This document shows, one piece after another, positions 1 through 10,417 of a DNA stretch of 22,247 nucleotides. A model generated the notes under the pieces. That model did not search any database. It was not told the origin of the DNA and saw only the letters and a list, made by a program, of their open reading frames with translations. Each line of letters opens with the position of its first letter. The stretch's first letter is position 1. Both the position numbers and the translations under genes were made by a program. The stretch lies in the NCBI GenBank assembly GCA_027596945.1, contig JADGJH010000287.1, positions 1 through 22,247 on the forward strand, read 5' to 3'. This stretch comes from Physocladia obscura (taxonomy: Eukaryota; Chytridiomycota; Chytridiomycetes; Chytridiales; Chytriomycetaceae).

Positions 1-2797
1 ACTCGCCGTGTGGTCAAAGTTACTCGCCGAGTCGTGAATGCCGAAAACGGTGAAGAGACAGAAATTGTTGAAGAACACGAAGTATACATTGACTCCAGTG
101 ATAACGCTCCTGTTGCGTCTGTGAATGAATACGAAGCAACTGGAGATTCTATCAAGTTCATTGTGGAAACAGTAACTGAAGGAGCAGTTACTGAGACGGC
201 GGTAGTGAATCCTCTTGTTGAAGGAGGTTCTTTAAAAGAAACTGAGGTTAGTTCACCTTCACTTCTGAATGAGAATGTGGAACACTTCAATATTGAGACG
301 AGAACACTGAAAGCTGCGGTAGAAGTATTTACTGGGGAAGAAGTTGAGATTAAAGCTAGAGCTGTGGAAATTGTCTTAGCTGTTGGAGAGAAACCTGAGG
401 TAATTATAGCATGATTATTTGTTCGATACAGAATTGTGGTTGCTGAACAAACAAAAACAGGTTGCTGTTGCAGCTCTGACAGATGAAATTATTGAAGAAA
501 ACACCGGTGTTCCTGCTGACGCGACTACACCTACGAGTGTTGCTGAAAATGACACGCTAGTTTCAAAGGTTAAGTCATTTACTGTTGAAGAAATTTCAGA
601 CGAACCTTCCCAAACTATTTTGCCCGTGACCAACGAAATTTTAACTGAAGAACTTAAGGTTACTGCTGCTAATGCATTAAGAAATGATAGCAGTGAGTTC
701 AATGAAGTGACTACTGTTAAAGTAATTCGACGTATTGTCAAGGTTAGTCGGCGGATTGTTGTTGAAAATGGGCAAGAAAAAGATGTTATCGAAGAAGTAG
801 AAGAATATGTTGAAGATGGTGATAACCCAGTGTCGGTTGTAATTTCTGCAGAAGTTCGTGAAAATGGTTTTGAAAAAGGAATTCATGGGAAGGCAGAAGA
901 ATCTGCGGCAAACACAAACTTCGCGGTGACAGAATCTGTAATTAAAAGCAATCCGCTTTCAATTGTCAATCAAGTTACTCCAGTTATCGAGGCAACAAAA
1001 AGTCCAATAGATCCTTCAACTGTTGCGACTGAATACGTTGTTGTTGAAAAAACTCACGCCAGCGAAATAACCGAATTAGTGCAAAATTTGTCATCAAATG
1101 GGATCGAAATAGTCGCTAACCTCGATAGCAATCCTCAACCAAAACATCGCGGATTTTTTGGATCTTTTTTCAGAAGGCCGACTGCAGTAACTAATACTGT
1201 GACCGAAAATGAAATAAGAGATATTCAAGCTGAAGAAAGTTCAAATATTACGAATAATCGAAAGGAAATGGTTGTTGCTGAAATATCTCCTATTGATGTG
1301 ACAAAAGAATTCGCAACGGAGGCTATTGTTCAAGAAAGTAAATCGGTTGAAGTAAATGAACAAGTTTGGGATATAAATGCGGATTCAAAAAATGCGAAAA
1401 GACGCAGCATTTTAAGTACGATCTTTGGCTCTTCAAAGTCTACTGAATCGTTGGAGAATTTAGAGAAAGCTAAAGCTGTCTCTAAAAGTGGTTTGGACGA
1501 AACCTTTGAGATTTTGGATTCTGCAGTTTCTGATGATATTCATTTGGTGAGTGTTTATTTTTTCGTGGTTGAATGGGATATTCATTCTCAAAATCTGGTT
1601 TTCTCAAGGCTGATCCTAAACGGGAGCTTCTTTCAGAGGTGAAAATAATTTTTTTTTTGTTTTTTTATCAACAAAATAAATTGCAGACCCCTAAGCCTGT
1701 GACGACAACACTGCAATGGAATCTCGTGGAATCAGGCGCCGCTGTCACCGAAAGCAGTGGTAATATTCAAGAAGACTTGCCAAAAAAGCAGTTTGAGCAC
1801 TTACGATCAATTTTTGCTGGTACAGCTTCAAGTTCGAAGGAAAGCTTGGTTCCAGACCATGATACCTCGAACGCCGATAAATCTTTGGAACTGGTTGACG
1901 TTTATCAGAAAGAAGGTTTGTAAATTGCGGAATCGATGTGATTCTAAAAAAAAAAAATTTAAAAAAACTGGCAATTCGTCAGAACAAAAAATCAGAAGAC
2001 CGAAATCCGTTAAAGAATGGCCTGCTGTTAAAAATCTTGCAAAGAAATTTGAAAATGTATCTCAAAACTCGACGAAAACTGCTTCTTATTCTGTATTTGG
2101 AAGTGGATCGAAAACTGTCACTTCCAGTTCGACAAAAAGTACTGCATCTGTCTCGACGACTCCAGTTTCAATTACTGTTTCTCCAAACGCGTCCCAAAAA
2201 TCCCTCAGCAGTTTTATTCGCTCAAGATCCCCAAATAAGGGCGAAGAAACGATTTCAACAATCGTCCAAAATGTAGGAGCATCAGCTTCACAAGGTTCAA
2301 TCACTAGTTTTATGCGCTCTAAATCTACAGTTAAGTCCGACGGTTCTTCCTCACCAACAGTAAGCCCTGTGCCAGCTGTACGTCAAAATTCAATCAGCAG
2401 TTTCATTCGTTCAAAATCTCCTCCACCCCCACTCGCTCTGAACTCTGGAAGATCTACGACTCAAAAATCAATTACAAGTCTGAGATCATTGAGTTTCAGA
2501 TCTGCCAACCCATCTCCAACTAATTTGTCACCAATAAACCCCGCAAATCCATCTCCAGCATCACTCAGCCAATTTGGGAATAATCAATCTTCAACTAACC
2601 CATATTCCGCTAAATCAGCCAATTTGGCTTTATCTGCGTCATCTACCAACGTCACTTCGACTTCCACTACCAATTTGACTTCAACCATCACAACTACAAC
2701 CAATACAGCTACCACCATTACAACTTCAACGACCAATGTGACAACAACAAAGCCTGGGAAAAAATTTGTTATCTCACGAATTATCAAGAAGGACTAA
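1..2797 (+). CDS. Unrecognised large repeat protein, 3' part (5' end outside window)
   Basis: I do not recognise this protein. Five exons join in frame: 1-399, 461-1546, 1609-1638, 1687-1915 and 1983-2797, giving 852 visible residues. The introns are 61, 62, 48 and 67 nt; the first has a clear CTGAAC branch-like site. The frame is open at base 1, so the gene starts upstream. The first 400 or so residues are acidic and hold two copies, 221 residues apart, of a module that opens with RRxVKVxRRxV followed by an acidic stretch. The middle has short basic-aromatic patches (GFFGSFFRR near 1150; RRSILSTIFGSSKS near 1400). The C-terminal 270 residues are Ser/Thr-rich, carry four copies of an SxxSFIRSKS-like motif and end in a Thr/Asn/Ser low-complexity tract plus a basic tail (SRIIKKD). 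No signal peptide, membrane segment or enzyme motif is visible. It is probably a disordered scaffold or cytoskeleton-associated protein, but that is only a guess from composition. Exon structure is fairly sure, function unknown. Confidence 0.72.
4..850 (+). repeat. Two copies of a 221-residue-period protein repeat
   Basis: The module RRxVKVxRRxV, then an E-rich stretch, then a D/S-D-N-x-P-V-x-V-like ending, appears at about 4-125 and again at about 728-845. The copies are similar at protein level but clearly diverged at DNA level (for example cgccgtgtggtc against cgacgtattgtc). Correcting for the 61-nt intron gives a spacing of 663 nt, or 221 codons. Because the first copy touches the window edge, further copies may lie upstream. 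Confidence 0.7.
2192..2500 (+). repeat. Four short SFIRSKS-type motifs in the Ser-rich tail
   Basis: Within the last exon the pattern Q-x-S-(L/I)-(S/T)-S-(F)-(I/M)-R-S-(R/K)-S occurs near 2195, 2294, 2387 and, in degenerate form, 2465. Spacing is about 25-33 residues with Ser/Pro/Thr-rich linkers. Each copy places Arg/Lys next to Ser, so each could be a basophilic kinase site or a short binding motif. The role is unknown. Confidence 0.65.
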
Positions 2798-2805
2798 TTT
2801 TGAAG

Positions 2806-2811
2806 AATAAA
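2806..2811 (+). promoter_or_regulatory. Poly(A) signal AATAAA
   Basis: An AATAAA hexamer lies 9 nt after the stop codon of the repeat protein. The convergent coiled-coil gene ends at 2845, so the two 3' UTRs must be very short or overlap. Confidence 0.45.
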
Positions 2812-2844
2812 GAAATTGAATCGCGTTTATGTTTTCATCTTTTT

Positions 2845-4544
2845 TTATCCCTTCTCTTTTTTATTTAAAACTTTTAAAATTTCAAGTAATTCCTCTTCCA
2901 GTGCATCACGCTCCATTTCTGCTCTCGTTGCCCGGGCAGTCAGAGTCTCAAACACTCCATCATCATACTCTAACTGTACAGGAGGAGAATTAAGCTTTTT
3001 TGAATTTTTGATGGATACTTTTGACTCAAAAATATTTTTTTTCACACTCTGGAAGGTTCCAGAGTGTATTGTATTATTTTCAGGAGTCAGTTTCGTTGTT
3101 GTGGACAAATCCAGCCATTTCAATTCTGTTGCTTCTCTATTATCATCTAGATGATCGTTATTATTGCGATTGTTCACCAAAATATCAGGATTTGGGATTT
3201 TCATACAGAATTCCAGTTTCGATGACTCTGTGCCAAAAGCTTTCACAATCGACTGTCGTTGTCGCTGAATAGTTATATTGTCATTGGCATTAATTGTTGA
3301 CACTGGTGTTGGAATCAGCTGTGGTTTCGATGGGGATGAACTTGTATTTAATCTGCTGCCAGATTTTCGGCTTGGGTATTCTTTTGTAAGACCAGCCGCG
3401 ACATTTTGAATCACACGCATATTATGCTCATGAACGTGTTTGTATTCGACTTTCGACGCCATCAGTTGCTTCAAATAACTGTCATATGAATGCGAACGTG
3501 CGTGTTTTGTACATGTTGGGTGTGTTGAAAACTGGTGCGGTTCAAGAAGCGTGCCATTTCTTCCGGTACTGTTGCTTGGTGTAGTTATGCTTAATTTCGT
3601 TGGAACCATTTTTTTCTTGTTTGTTGATGAAACTGTGTGGTATTTGGAAAGGTGGGGTTTCGTTCTATTATAGGACTTTGAAGCAGTGGGAGATGATATT
3701 GGAATTATTCTTTGCTTCGATCGACCACGTAATGTTTCGGGATTCTTTGCAAAACCTTCATCATCGCCAACGGATAATTCATTTATTATCACTCCAAATG
3801 GTGTGTGTTTTGTTTTCAGGCGAGTTGCTCGAACCAGCATTTCGTCAACCACAGAAGATGCTTGTGCATTCAGCGACTCTTCTTGCTCGTGTAATTGCTT
3901 TTTGTATTCCAATATATCATCTTTCGCGCGCGTAAAATCGCGTTGGGTTGTTTCGAGTGTAATTTGCAGGGATTCAATGGTGCTTGATTTCAATAGTAAA
4001 TTGGCTTTCAAAGCTTCAATTTTTTTGTGCGCAATTGTCAAATCAGAAGACAGTGACTTTATTAGCAGATCGAGGTGCTGTTTGATTGGATTTAGTTTCA
4101 ATATGCAAAAAATCTCTCAATCATCTGTTTTACCGTTGCTTCAACATCTTGATCAATCTTGAAGCGCTGAGAAAGAATAGAAGGTTCAATTTCCGAAGAT
4201 GTAATAGCGCTCGAATCAACACTGCTGCTACCTGCAGTTGAATATTCAACCAAGGCTTTTTTAAGAACTGCAATTTCTTTCGACTGGCGCGATACAATGT
4301 CCTGGGTCTCAGAAAGTAAGCTGGTTAAATGCTGCGATCGTATTCGCAACTGGATTAGCTCTGATAGTGACGCGTTGTTTTTTGCACTTTGGCTTGTAAA
4401 CACAGTTTGCTGTCTTATTTGCGATGCGGAACTTGAAGTATCAAACGAAGCAAGCTGTGACGACGTAGATATATTCGACAGGAATGAAAGCATCGAAGAA
4501 GAAGAAGTTTCGCTTTTTCTTTCAGATCCGTTCATTTCTTTCAT
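2845..4544 (-). CDS. Unrecognised coiled-coil protein
   Basis: I do not recognise this protein. Two exons on the minus strand, 4544-4134 and 4077-2845, are joined by a 56-nt intron (GTAAAACAG...AAACAG, phase 0), giving 547 residues. Heptad-like helical stretches appear near residues 70-100 (SETQDIVSRQSKEIAVLKKAL), 140-205 (DLLIKSLSSDLTIAHKKIEA and onward) and at the extreme C-terminus (about 510-547, rich in E, L and K, ending NKKEKG). The middle is Ser/Thr/Asn-rich and probably disordered. No signal peptide or membrane segment is seen. An alternative start is the third codon of the same frame (ATG at 4535). The start lies only 10 nt from the stop of the next gene on the same strand, which is very tight for a eukaryote, so the true 5' end could differ. 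A centrosome, spindle-pole or cytoskeletal role would be typical of such architecture but is not shown. Confidence 0.7.
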
Positions 4545-4554
4545 ATTGAATATT

Positions 4555-5162
4555 TTATTTCATAAATAACTCCAGAATTGATGAGACTTCTCGAGTAATT
4601 GATATTAAAGAAAAGAAAATAGAAAAGAAGCACCCGCAAGCAACAATGCTTGGATAAGTTCGGCCCGATAATTCGTCTTTTTTGTAATCCCGCTTGCCTT
4701 CAGCAAGAACAACTGTGCCTTTGGAGATAACATCGTCTGCATAATTAAACTTTTTTTTGATTCGAATTGCTTGGCATAGTACCATTGCGAATTTTCCACC
4801 CACTCGAACGTGGTTTTGTTTTTGTAACTGCTTACATTCCTCGTCAGATCTTTCTGAAAATATGCGAAATTCCGGATCGCGATCTACTCTAGTTACTCTG
4901 TTAAAGGTTGCGACAACTGTGAAGTTAAAAAATATTTAAAAATTGAAAATTAAAAAAAAAGCGTGTGAAGAAACAAAAATAAAAATAAAACTTTGTATCG
5001 TGAATTCGATCAGTGCAAATCGAAAGTAATAAACCCTCAATTGAAACTGGTAAAGAACAGCCGCAGCTCTTGATACTTTTGATAAGCCGTCAACGCTTTC
5101 TGGATACTACCGATTGTTGTTCTTGTTTTTGCTAATGATACGCCAAATCTCAAAGCATCCAT
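4555..5162 (-). CDS. Unrecognised small protein with C-terminal membrane segment
   Basis: I do not recognise this protein. Exon 2 (4916-4555) is open from an AG acceptor (TTCACAG) and encodes RVTRVDRDPEFR, a basic-acidic middle, and a hydrophobic stretch SIVACGCFFSIFFSLIS 13 residues before the stop, consistent with a tail-anchored protein. Exon 1 starts at ATG 5162 and reads MDALRFGVSLAKTR. The preferred donor is at 5047 (exon 5162-5048, phase 1, intron 131 nt, 158 residues), because the coding-like, GC-richer text ends there. A donor at 5110 (intron 194 nt, 137 residues) also fits the frame. The divergent neighbour starts at 5372. The existence of a gene here is likely; the first exon boundary is uncertain and function is unknown. 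Confidence 0.55.
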
Positions 5163-5371
5163 CTGCTATTGATTTACTTTTTTGTTTGCCCTCTTTATAT
5201 TTATTTTACTCTTTATACACATTGATAAAGGCGAGAAAACAAACCAACAATGTCTGAGTAAATCCAAACCCCAATCGAAATGAAAATGAGAAATGCAAAA
5301 TGAAAAGGAACTGGACAAAGAAAAATTTGGAAAATTCCAAAAAACTGTTATCAAACAACAAACAATTAAGA
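5163..5371. promoter_or_regulatory. Divergent intergenic region
   Basis: This 209-nt gap separates the starts of two small membrane-protein genes transcribed away from each other. It is AT-rich with A-rich text before the plus-strand start. An in-frame ATG at 5300 would add 24 Lys/Asn-rich residues to the plus-strand gene; I read that as leader. No recognisable promoter element is seen. Confidence 0.4.
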
Positions 5372-5650
5372 ATGGACACTGTGCAGCATATTAGCAAGCG
5401 CCTCATTGTTAACGATCCCCACTCGCCGTATTTTTTCTGGAACTACGTCTTTGGTGCCGCAATGCTTCTTTTCATTGGCGGGCTCGTGTGGTGGACCATT
5501 CGCAAGTATGGCCACAGATCGCTGGGCCCACTGCCCACGCGCCTCACCTACAGTCACTCCAATTCCAACTCCTCGAATGTACAGATCACAAAAATTCAAC
5601 CGGCTCAACTTGAGGAAGGATTGCCAGTGTATATGCCAGCAGGAAAATGA
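5372..5650 (+). CDS. Small single-pass membrane protein, unrecognised
   Basis: A single-exon gene of 92 residues. Residues 1-19 are polar; residues 21-43 form one strong membrane segment (FFWNYVFGAAMLLFIGGLVWW), followed by RKYGHR, so by the positive-inside rule the C-terminus is probably cytosolic. The tail is Ser/Asn-rich and ends LPVYMPAGK. LPxY is a known variant of the PY motif bound by WW domains of NEDD4/Rsp5-type ubiquitin ligases; a role for it here is inference. Start chosen at 5372 because the upstream in-frame 24 codons look like leader. Codon use is GC-richer than the flanks, supporting coding. Family unknown. Confidence 0.6.
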   Translation: MDTVQHISKRLIVNDPHSPYFFWNYVFGAAMLLFIGGLVWWTIRKYGHRSLGPLPTRLTYSHSNSNSSNVQITKIQPAQLEEGLPVYMPAGK

Positions 5651-5675
5651 CTTATATTTTTCATTTATTCTTAAA

Positions 5676-5681
5676 AATAAA
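5676..5681 (+). promoter_or_regulatory. Poly(A) signal AATAAA
   Basis: An AATAAA hexamer lies 26 nt after the stop of the small membrane protein, at normal spacing. The downstream gene is convergent and ends at 5829. Confidence 0.5.
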
Positions 5682-5828
5682 AGCAGTATATGTAAAGGAA
5701 ATATCCAATGAATGTTATGGGAGAATTGGGGCAAAATGCCAGCGTCAAAAACCAAGAAATTATAAATTAAAAAAATAAAACAAAAAAACATCATGCACAG
5801 CAACAAACCAAAAAAATGGAAGTGATAT

Positions 5829-7662
5829 TTAAGCAAACTTATCTCCACTCCAAGTATTTTTTCCCTTATATTTGTTTGTTGTTGGCGAATTTGCTGAAAT
5901 TCCTTTCCATGGAGTTGAATAACCAAGAATACGTCTGGCTGTTTGACGACTATATCTCCCAGCCCATGAAATAGCCTCCGTCATATTTCCAGTAACACGC
6001 GTCACACTTTCAATAACACGTGTGGCCGGACGGACAACAGTAACCCCAACTGTCCATGCTGCAGTATCTGCTGCCACTTCCCATGCCGCATCACTTGCAT
6101 CAAACACCACTGCAATAGCACCCGGAAGAATATTAAGGCTGGGATAATCTGGATCTCCACGAATCGGATACACAACACGTGGCTTGATTCGGTAATTAAA
6201 CAACGGCTTATCAAGTTTTTCTTTTGCTGTCTTGAAGTCAAATACCTCTTTGTTTGTTTTAAATTCATTTCTAACAGCAGGTTCAGTGTAAACTGGTGGT
6301 GGGGATATGATTGTGGCGGTAAATGCCGGAATCACAGGAAGAGTTGTCAAGATGTCAGCAATAACGCTGTGTTTTCTTTGACGGGGTAATCTTTGTTCTG
6401 AATTAATTGGAGGAGGGACTGAGGCGGCACGTGCTCTCTCAGATGTCTTGAATTGAACATTACGATGCTGAGTAAGCGGATCACCGAATAAGCTACGACC
6501 TTTACGTGGGTGCCCACTTGCGTCAACTGGAGATTCGTTTGAAATCAGATTTCTTTGATGGTCTGGTTCACAAATTGCCAATATCCACGAAAACCAAAGT
6601 CCCGTAAATCTTTCAATTACAGAAAGAAATGCTCCTAGGCGATTTTTTCTTTTTAGCTGTTTTTTATTGTTATTTATCTGAAGTATTTGAATTGAAGAAA
6701 ATACTTACGTCATACAAAAAGTAAAAAATCAGGCCTCCAGCTAAAACCCATGCCGAAAAGAACATAACAGAATTAGAACTTGGACCTTGAATCTGGGGGA
6801 AAATAGGTGCAGTTGAATCCCATGGAGTTTGCCTTTGCTGCGCCGCTTGGTATGAGTTGAAAACTTTCGAAATTGGATTCTTGGATTCTCTTGGTTTCAT
6901 GTTTTGTTTTTGAGGTTTGGTTGATGGTTGATCCAAAAAAACGGCGTTCGATTCAAAAAACTGCTGTGGAGATCCATCCACAATGGTCTCCTCCCAGAGA
7001 TCGCGGAGCATAGACGCTAATCCTTTGCCTTTATTTTCCGACTTTGAACGAGGCTGCTCTGCTCCAAAGTATTCAGACCACCACTTGCTATTGGCATTGT
7101 TTGCTGTCGTGGGCTTCACGTATTTCAATTCTTCTGGTTCACGATCTTTGATATTTTTGTACGAGGGCTGCTTGATAAATATGCCAGCATTGACGTCGTT
7201 AGAACTTCTTGGTTTTTGTTTAGTTGGCACAAAAATATCGTCATAATCGTAGGCGATTTTGTCTTTGAATACAGTTTCGTACTTTTGTGGCTGTTCGCTG
7301 AACGGTTCCTCCCAATCCTGGCTGAGAAGTTTCCCTTGCGTTTTGAATTTGTTCATTTCTTGCCAGCCGCGATTTATTCGGTCTTCATTTCGTCGCACAA
7401 AAGAGGTTTCACGCGTTGTTCTTTCCTGTTGCTGTTGTTGTCGTTGTTCTTCTTCAAGGCGATCGTATCTTTCCAGAATCGTGTCCCACATTTGATTCCA
7501 ACCCCAATCTTTTGAGAATTTGTCGTTGTCGCGTTCTTTTTGGGCCTGATTCTCACTATCATTATCATCATCAAGATCGTCGGTAAACCAGTCGTCGTAA
7601 TATTTTTCACGTTGCCGCAAACTTGCTGGCTTAGGATTCCCCCTGGAATCGTAGAATGGCAT
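5829..7662 (-). CDS. Unrecognised two-helix membrane protein
   Basis: I do not recognise this protein. Two exons, 7662-6709 and 6656-5829, are joined by a 52-nt intron with a consensus GTAAGT donor (phase 0), giving 593 residues. Without the join, each half would look like a separate gene. The N-terminal 300 residues are charged, Gln/Asn-rich and Trp-containing (an acidic DDLDDDNDS stretch near residue 30, a QQQQQ run near 80). Two hydrophobic stretches follow: about 301-317 (FFSAWVLAGGLIFYFLY) and about 325-347 (LGAFLSVIERF...WILAIC), separated by the basic turn DLKRKNR. They form a probable membrane hairpin with both tails on the same side. The C-terminal 240 residues include a basic Ser/Arg-rich segment and an Ala/Val-rich amphipathic region (near AAWEVAADTAAWTVG). 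No signal peptide is seen. The hairpin would suit an organelle- or ER-shaping protein, but this is inference from topology only. Confidence 0.7.
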
Positions 7663-7862
7663 TTCTCGTGATCGATTGTTTGGTTATCAGATAAAGAACA
7701 ATGGATTTTTCGAGATTGCGTTCTGTTATTGCTTTTTTTGATTCGTTCTTTCTCGTGAAAAAGATTAAGAATCATACGAAAGAAAGAAAAGAACTTTAAG
7801 GAATTGGTAAAAGTGAAACAAACACGACAAAAGTGTGAAACAAGAAATTGCGGAGATGAAAA
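7663..7862. promoter_or_regulatory. Divergent intergenic region
   Basis: This 200-nt gap separates the starts of the two-helix membrane protein (minus) and the SH3 protein (plus). It is A/G-rich near the plus-strand start. No recognisable element is seen; a shared promoter is inferred from position only. Confidence 0.35.
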
Positions 7863-10213
7863 ATGGATGCAATTTTTTCGGCTGGAGGAAAAAGACTCAA
7901 CCAACAACCACAAGTATACACAACACCAGCGGCATCAGCAATAGCGAAACAATCGGCAACGCCAGCATTCATTCGCTCCGAACGTTACACCGCTTCGCCC
8001 GCCCAGCCAGCCGCATCGTCATCGGCTAGAAGAACTGCATCTGCAGCACGAACCGTTCAAATCACAGTCCCTCTGCCCTCTTCCGTGCAAGCACCAAAAT
8101 CAAACCCAAAACCAAAAGCCAACACAACTCCCCTATTTCTCCAAAGCAAAAAAAAAGCAAAAGCCACTCTCAACAAAATGCTGACTTCAATGCTGATGGG
8201 CAAGTCGGCCTCCAAAGCGTCAACGGCAACTGCAACCGTTCCAACGACTACTACTTCTGGAACTGCCATGTCAATTACTCCTCCGCCAACCGCCCCTGCA
8301 ACACCAGGCTCGCAGCATCCCAAGTTGAATCTGCTACCCACTCCGTCCACAATGTCCACTGAAGCTCATATTTTCAAAAACGATGCAATATTCAAAATTA
8401 AGTCCACCGAAGCCTACCTGGCTCCTGCCGATCATCCTGAGCACCTTTCTTTCCGCAAGGGACAAGCTTTTTAGTCTGTAGTTTAGTATTTTTCTTTGCA
8501 TAAACTAAATTTTGTGTACAGTGCCCTGAACCATAATGACGAACTTAAATGCTTCTTTGTCAGTACTGAGGTGTGTTTTAGTAGTTTTTGTTATCGATCT
8601 TTTTTTCTTTTTTTTTCTTTTCCAAATTAATTTACTTTCATTTTGGTTTAAGTATGCCACACCTTTTTCGAGAACTGCTGTCAATGGATTTGTGCCTGAC
8701 AAGTATTTCGAAGTTGTGGAGCTTAATACTGGAAAAAATAAAACAAGGTCCGGATCAAATCCGCCAGCTCCTGCGACCAAGGTGACATTTCACTTGGTTT
8801 CTTTCGGATTGTTGGATCTTATTATAGCATATCATACAGGTGGCATCCACAACGCAAAATCAGCAACAACCGACAGTTCCTTCAACGTCGAACGTCGGAA
8901 AATCTGCAAATAGTTCCAATGCGATTGCTGCAATGCAGCGGGAACATGAATTAATGATGCAGCAGCATCAACAATACCCGGCGCCTGTTATCAACAAACA
9001 CCACTCATTCTCTTCTTCATCATATACTCCTGTTTCCGAATCGACAACTCCAGCTCCAGCGGCTGCGACAACACCAATAACAGCAGCTCAGAGCAACCTT
9101 TCAAACATGAGCACTGTTAACAATCATCGATCACATGTGCACACCCAACAAATTGCTGAATTAGAGCGAGAATTAAGAAATGCTGATTTTTCAATTCCAA
9201 ATGCCGCTATTACTTCTGGTGGTGAACTTTCCAAGTCCAAATCTCGAAGTCGCGAAATGCTTAGATTTGCTCCTTCCGCACGAACAAGCAACTCAAATCT
9301 GAGTGGAAAAAATAATAACGAGACTGGAAATCCGATTTGGAATGGTGCCATTAACAGTACGCCTATAAACGATGGTAAATTAATTTCATTTTAGTTTCAA
9401 ATTGTTCAAATGTAATTTAATTCTTTTCTTGTAGCACAAGTTATGTCGAAACAACCATCCAATCCTGTTGCTTTGCCAACTACCCCGATTCCCACAGTAC
9501 CACCATCAATTACGCACCAACGTGCAAAGTCAAACGGTTCATTCTTTCGGATGCTTTTTTCTTCGTCCTCCTCATTGAATTCCGCAACGTCATCGCCACT
9601 TCCTGACCATCAATCTTCGTCCTTTCGCATTTTGCGCGGTCGTCAATCTCCTCAGCAACTTCAACAACCAACAGTTCAGGCATCAATGCCTCAACCCCAA
9701 CTTCTCCTTCAACCTGTTCTGAATATATCAACAGCTCGAGCGCGCCGCGTCCCATCCTATTCAACTATGCGTGCGAAATCTCCAGCTAACTCTGTTACAA
9801 ATGCACCTTCTATGGCAGCACCGAAAACACCCCGAACTCCATTCGCAGCATTTTTCCCTCGATTAAGTGCTCGGACTCCGCAAGCACCCACCGGAGTGCC
9901 AAGTGCCATGCCATACTTTTCAATGCGTAGTCCAAGTGCAAATAGTAGTGTTCCTGGCAGTCCGTCATCAATCCGTAATGGACCCTGGGACGGTACATAT
10001 CCACCCCCGCCACCAATGCCAGAAATCCCTGCTGAATATTTGGGTGGATCGCGTGCAGGAAGTATAACTAGCGGAGATCGTGCTGAACGGCGAAAAAGTC
10101 ATGGGGGTGTGGTTGGAAATGGTGGATCCATTGTGATTGGAGGTGTGACAGCTGGCCGAATGAAAAGCTCGTTGAAGAAGAGCACGAGTTCATTTCTAGG
10201 TGGAGCGAAGTAA
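7863..10213 (+). CDS. SH3-domain protein with long Ser/Pro-rich tail
   Basis: Five exons (7863-8473, 8522-8570, 8653-8781, 8840-9374, 9435-10213) join in frame to 700 residues. Introns are 48, 82, 58 and 60 nt. Residues about 180-244 form an SH3 domain: an AYLAPADHPEHLSFRKG start (the ALYDFxAxxxxELSFxKGD pattern, with the usual ALYD weakened), a middle strand KCFFVSTE, and the terminal NGFVPDKYFEVVE (G-x-x-P-x-x-Y). The domain is assembled from three exons, which confirms the splice model. The rest is low-complexity: Ala/Ser/Thr/Pro-rich N-terminus, a Gln-rich segment near residue 280, Ser runs, and PPPPPMPEIP near residue 635, a candidate SH3 or WW ligand. The role is probably as an adaptor in polarity, signalling or actin control, as for many fungal SH3 proteins; the orthologue cannot be named from sequence alone. 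A branch-like CTAAA precedes the first acceptor. Confidence 0.82.
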
Positions 10214-10417
10214 TACGGCACTGTTTCCTGTTTCCCCTTATTCTTTTTTTTTTTATTATTTTTTTCTTTTTATTTTCAATTTTTGTTTATCTATTTTTAG
10301 ATTCGGCAAAAAAAGAAAAAAAAAAGCATATCATCTTTCCTACTTTGCAAAATAAAAAAATTGCCAAGTGAATTTAAAGTTTATATTCCCTGACGAAGAA
10401 CACAATTCAAATCACTA
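10214..10417. other. Convergent 3' intergenic region
   Basis: This 204-nt, very T-rich then A-rich stretch lies between the stops of the SH3 gene and the UreG-like gene. An AATAAA for the plus strand lies at 10351-10356. No gene is seen. Confidence 0.45.

Noticed and set aside
400..460. Stop codon and frame change in the repeat protein, resembling a pseudogene break
   Set aside because: A 61-nt GT-AG intron with a CTGAAC branch-like site joins the frames exactly in phase, so the gene is intact here.
3686..4162. Plus-strand 158-codon open frame
   Set aside because: It is a shadow of the coiled-coil gene on the minus strand and is Ser/Cys/Phe-rich without motifs.
5366..5926. Minus-strand 186-codon open frame over the small membrane gene
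   Set aside because: It spans the end of one gene and the intergenic text, is Phe/Leu-rich by composition, and has no recognisable domain; the plus-strand gene explains the coding signal.
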